From Flavobacterium sp. JAS (GTDB lineage: Bacteria; Bacteroidota; Bacteroidia; Flavobacteriales; Flavobacteriaceae), in assembly GCF_020991455.1 (NCBI RefSeq), contig NZ_JAJMOX010000006.1, positions 248,001 to 312,000 of the forward strand: DNA of 64,000 nt, read 5' to 3'. Below the pieces are notes generated by a model. That model was not told the DNA's origin, did no database searches, and saw only the letters and a list, made by a program, of their open reading frames with translations. Below are positions 61,978-64,000 of the stretch, one piece after another. The position numbers and the translations under genes were made by a program. Positions within the stretch are counted from its first letter, which is position 1; every line of letters starts with the position of its first letter.

Positions 61978-62826
61978 ATGAAAAAGTATATCATCTTAGT
62001 TATCGCCTTATTATTTTCAGCATTATGTTTAAATGTATTTGCACAAACAAAACAATATCCGTTTGAGGTTCTTAAAACCGGAAAAGGAAAACAAGCTATC
62101 GTATTTATTCCCGGATTTGCTTCTTCTGGAGATGTCTGGAAAGAAACCAAAACCAATTTCGAAAAAGAATATACCTGTTACACACTTACAATGGCTGGTT
62201 TTGCCGGAGTAAAACCTCAGGAAAACGCCAGCTTTAAAAACTGGGAAAACGAAATTGCCAATTATATAAAAGACAATAAAATCGTGAAACCAATCGTAAT
62301 TGGTCACAGTATGGGCGGCGGATTAGCATTGGCAATTGCAGCAGATTATCCTGATCTGGTAAGTAAAATTATTGTAGTTGATGCGCTTCCTTGTCTGGCT
62401 GCTTTGTCTGATCCTGCTTTTAAAGCAAAAGAAAACAATGATTGTTCGCCAATGGTAACTCAAATGACAGCAATGAGCGATACTCAATTTTCTGATATGC
62501 AGAAAAAAATGATTCCAAGACTTTTAGCAGATACTTCAAAAGCTGATATGTTGGTAGATTGGAGTGTAAAATCAGATCGAAAAACTTTTGGAGAAATGTT
62601 CTGTGATTTTTCTAATACAGATTTGAGAGAGAAAATTACCACAATAAAATGTCCATCATTAATATTATTAGAATCTTATTTTATAAATTTAAAACCTGCT
62701 ATCGAAGGGCAATATAAAAATCTAAAAACCGGAAAGTTTCAATATGCAAATAAAGGATTACACTTTATTATGTACGATGATACAGAATGGTATTTAGGAC
62801 AGTTGAATAATTTTATTAAATCTTAA
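61978..62826 (+). CDS. Secreted alpha/beta hydrolase
   Basis: A 282-residue protein with signal peptide (IILVIALLFSALCLNVFAQ) and alpha/beta hydrolase fold. AIVFIPGFASSGDVWKET carries the oxyanion strand, Ser is in VIGHSMGGGLALAIA, and the His is in NKGLHFIMYDD. Two bases separate its stop from the ECF sigma factor start, so it leads an operon of hydrolase, sigma factor and membrane protein. Substrate unknown. Confidence 0.85.
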   Translation: MKKYIILVIALLFSALCLNVFAQTKQYPFEVLKTGKGKQAIVFIPGFASSGDVWKETKTNFEKEYTCYTLTMAGFAGVKPQENASFKNWENEIANYIKDNKIVKPIVIGHSMGGGLALAIAADYPDLVSKIIVVDALPCLAALSDPAFKAKENNDCSPMVTQMTAMSDTQFSDMQKKMIPRLLADTSKADMLVDWSVKSDRKTFGEMFCDFSNTDLREKITTIKCPSLILLESYFINLKPAIEGQYKNLKTGKFQYANKGLHFIMYDDTEWYLGQLNNFIKS

Positions 62827-62828
62827 GA

Positions 62829-63302
62829 ATGGAATTTGAAGAGATCTATAAAACGTATTGGGATAGAATATTCAGGCTTTGTATGGGTTTTGTAAACGAT
62901 TATGCAATTGCACAGGATCTGGCTCAGGAAACCTTTGTTATTGTTTGGCAAAAGCTGGACACTTTTAGAAATGAATCGAGTATTGGAACCTGGATTTTTA
63001 GAATCGCGTCTAATAATTGTTTACGGCAAATTGAAAAAGAAAAGCGTTTTCTTAAATCAGATTTGCCAATTAATCTCACCGAAGAAAAGCAACAATCGCT
63101 GGAACCACAAATTCAGTTTTTGTATAAATGTATTGCCGAATTACCGGAAACGGAACGTATTATTATTTCGCTGGAACTTGAAGACATTAAACAAGCAGAA
63201 ATTGCTAAAATCGTCGGACTTTCTGAAGCAAATACACGAGTGAAGATTCACAGGATAAAGGAAAAATTGACTCAAAAATTTAAAGAAAATGGACCACAAT
63301 AA
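62829..63302 (+). CDS. ECF sigma factor
   Basis: A 157-residue sigma-70-family factor of the ECF class: region 2 IYKTYWDRIFRLCMGFVNDYAIAQDLAQETFVIVWQ, linker, region 4 AELPETERIIISLELEDIKQAEIAKIVGLSEANTRVKIHRIKEKL. Region 3 is absent, as expected. The adjacent membrane protein may be its partner. Target promoters unknown. Confidence 0.93.
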   Translation: MEFEEIYKTYWDRIFRLCMGFVNDYAIAQDLAQETFVIVWQKLDTFRNESSIGTWIFRIASNNCLRQIEKEKRFLKSDLPINLTEEKQQSLEPQIQFLYKCIAELPETERIIISLELEDIKQAEIAKIVGLSEANTRVKIHRIKEKLTQKFKENGPQ

Positions 63303-63885
63303 CAATATAGACTTTAAAGATTTATGGAAAAAACAAACCATAAGTCAGCCCAATATCGAAGATTTATTGGCGAGATTAAAGCAATTTAAAAAAGCAGGTT
63401 TACGCAATTTATGGATCACCAATATTTTGCTTTTTGCAACCTGCGCCTTCATTGTTTCTGTCTGGTTTTATTATCAGCCAGAGTTTATTTCGACAAAAAT
63501 CGGAATTGTTTTAGCAATCCTGGCAATGGTTATTTATTTGGGTTTTTATAATAGATTAGCATCGACTTATAAAAACATTGATGCGACACAAACAAATCAG
63601 GAGTATTTGCAAAAGCTGATTTTAATTAAAAGAAAACAACAGTTTATGCAATCGACATTGTTGAGTTTGTATTTTATTTTACTCGGAGTCGGAATCTGTT
63701 TCTATCTCTATGAATATACTTTGAAAATGACGATTTTAGGGGCAGTTTTTTCTTATGGAGCAACTTTGCTTTGGATGGGGTTTAATTGGTTTTATGTTCG
63801 TCCAAAACAAATTAAAAAGCAACAATCAAAAATCGATGAACTGATTGCTAAATTTGAAGATGTCAACAATCAATTACAATCATAA
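63289..63885 (+). CDS. Membrane protein, possible regulator of the ECF sigma factor
   Basis: A 198-residue protein overlapping the sigma gene by 14 bases. The cytosolic N-terminus (residues 1-40) is followed by four helices (LWITNILLFATCAFIVSVWFY; IGIVLAILAMVIYLGFY; TLLSLYFILLGVGICFYLY; LGAVFSYGATLLWMGFNWFY) and a coiled-coil C-terminus. It lacks a zinc-binding H-x3-C-x2-C motif of classic anti-sigma factors. A sigma-regulating role is inference from coupling. Confidence 0.75.
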   Translation: MDHNNNIDFKDLWKKQTISQPNIEDLLARLKQFKKAGLRNLWITNILLFATCAFIVSVWFYYQPEFISTKIGIVLAILAMVIYLGFYNRLASTYKNIDATQTNQEYLQKLILIKRKQQFMQSTLLSLYFILLGVGICFYLYEYTLKMTILGAVFSYGATLLWMGFNWFYVRPKQIKKQQSKIDELIAKFEDVNNQLQS

Positions 63886-63926
63886 AAGAAAAAGCTTTGT
63901 ATTATCTACAAAGCTTTTTCTTTTTT
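63886..63926. terminator. Bidirectional terminator at the operon end
   Basis: AAGAAAAAGCTTTGTA-TTATC-TACAAAGCTTTTTCTT, followed by further T residues. Long perfect stem. Confidence 0.85.
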
Positions 63927-64000
63927 AACCTTCACCTTTATAAATTATCATGGAAAAAGATAAGGAGCAAGAGTTAGAACAATGATTCCGTCATTATTTG

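Noticed and set aside
63948..64000. C-terminal end of a minus-strand gene (NNDGIIVLTLAPYLFP then stop).
   Set aside because: Only 53 bases are visible and other frames are also open or closed nearby; not enough to support a gene.

Overview
The window is a continuous piece of chromosome from a member of the Flavobacteriaceae, most likely the genus Flavobacterium. The evidence is AT-rich DNA, promoters of the Bacteroidetes type (-7 element TANNTTTG, sometimes with TTG or TTTG about 19 bases upstream), A-rich leaders instead of strong Shine-Dalgarno sites, gene orders typical of the phylum (DUF177-rpmF-fabH-accB-accC, ftsX-DUF3098-uppP-truB, pyrH-frr), a TonB-dependent receptor, and acidic stretches after the lipobox cysteine of several lipoproteins. 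I see no prophage, insertion sequence, CRISPR array or rRNA. Genus level is inference.

Layout. 0-5 kb: a putative TIM-barrel lipoprotein overlapping a large exported protein, methylmalonyl-CoA epimerase, a CAU-anticodon tRNA (probably Ile2), a small PID-CTERM-like protein and riboflavin synthase. 5-10 kb: pdxA, then DUF177-rpmF-fabH-accB-accC for the start of fatty acid synthesis. 10-16 kb: five tandem small secreted PepSY-like proteins, a sigma-54-dependent NtrC-type regulator and a convergent hybrid histidine kinase. 16-23 kb: S9 peptidase, FAD oxidoreductase, monofunctional transglycosylase, LpxR-like lipid A deacylase, a small membrane protein and repeat-rich spacers. 23-30 kb: cation/proton antiporter, a LytS/LytTR two-component pair, an SMR exporter and an MMPL/RND exporter. 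30-46 kb: asnS, rpoN, tdk, rsmI, recJ, MFS exporter, hydrolases, a seven-heme lipoprotein cytochrome, lpxH, queD, an enoyl-CoA hydratase, and tRNA-Ala preceded by a broken tRNA copy. 46-58 kb: a DUF5686 outer-membrane protein, frr, pyrH, a possible 25-residue peptide gene, truB, uppP, DUF3098, ftsX, a TonB-dependent receptor and a ModE-like regulator. 58-64 kb: leuS, a hydrolase, and an ECF sigma factor with a membrane partner.

Functional links. FabH, AccB and AccC start fatty acid synthesis. MtgA, UppP, LpxH, LpxR and FtsX serve the envelope and division. RpoN (32 kb) would be the sigma factor used by the NtrC-type regulator (12 kb). The ModE-like regulator sits directly upstream of the TonB receptor, which suggests oxyanion-responsive import.

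The most unusual content is outside ordinary genes. The spacers carry many palindromic repeat families: CACGAATT, AATTCCAA, TTAGATT, TTTCAAGTTTCAGG, CTGGACTTCAGTCCAG and others. One of them, the TTTCAAG palindrome, appears to have inserted in frame into leuS. Other points of interest are the five-member PepSY-like array, the 25-residue peptide unit and the broken tRNA duplicate. Everything was read by eye; no search or folding program was run.
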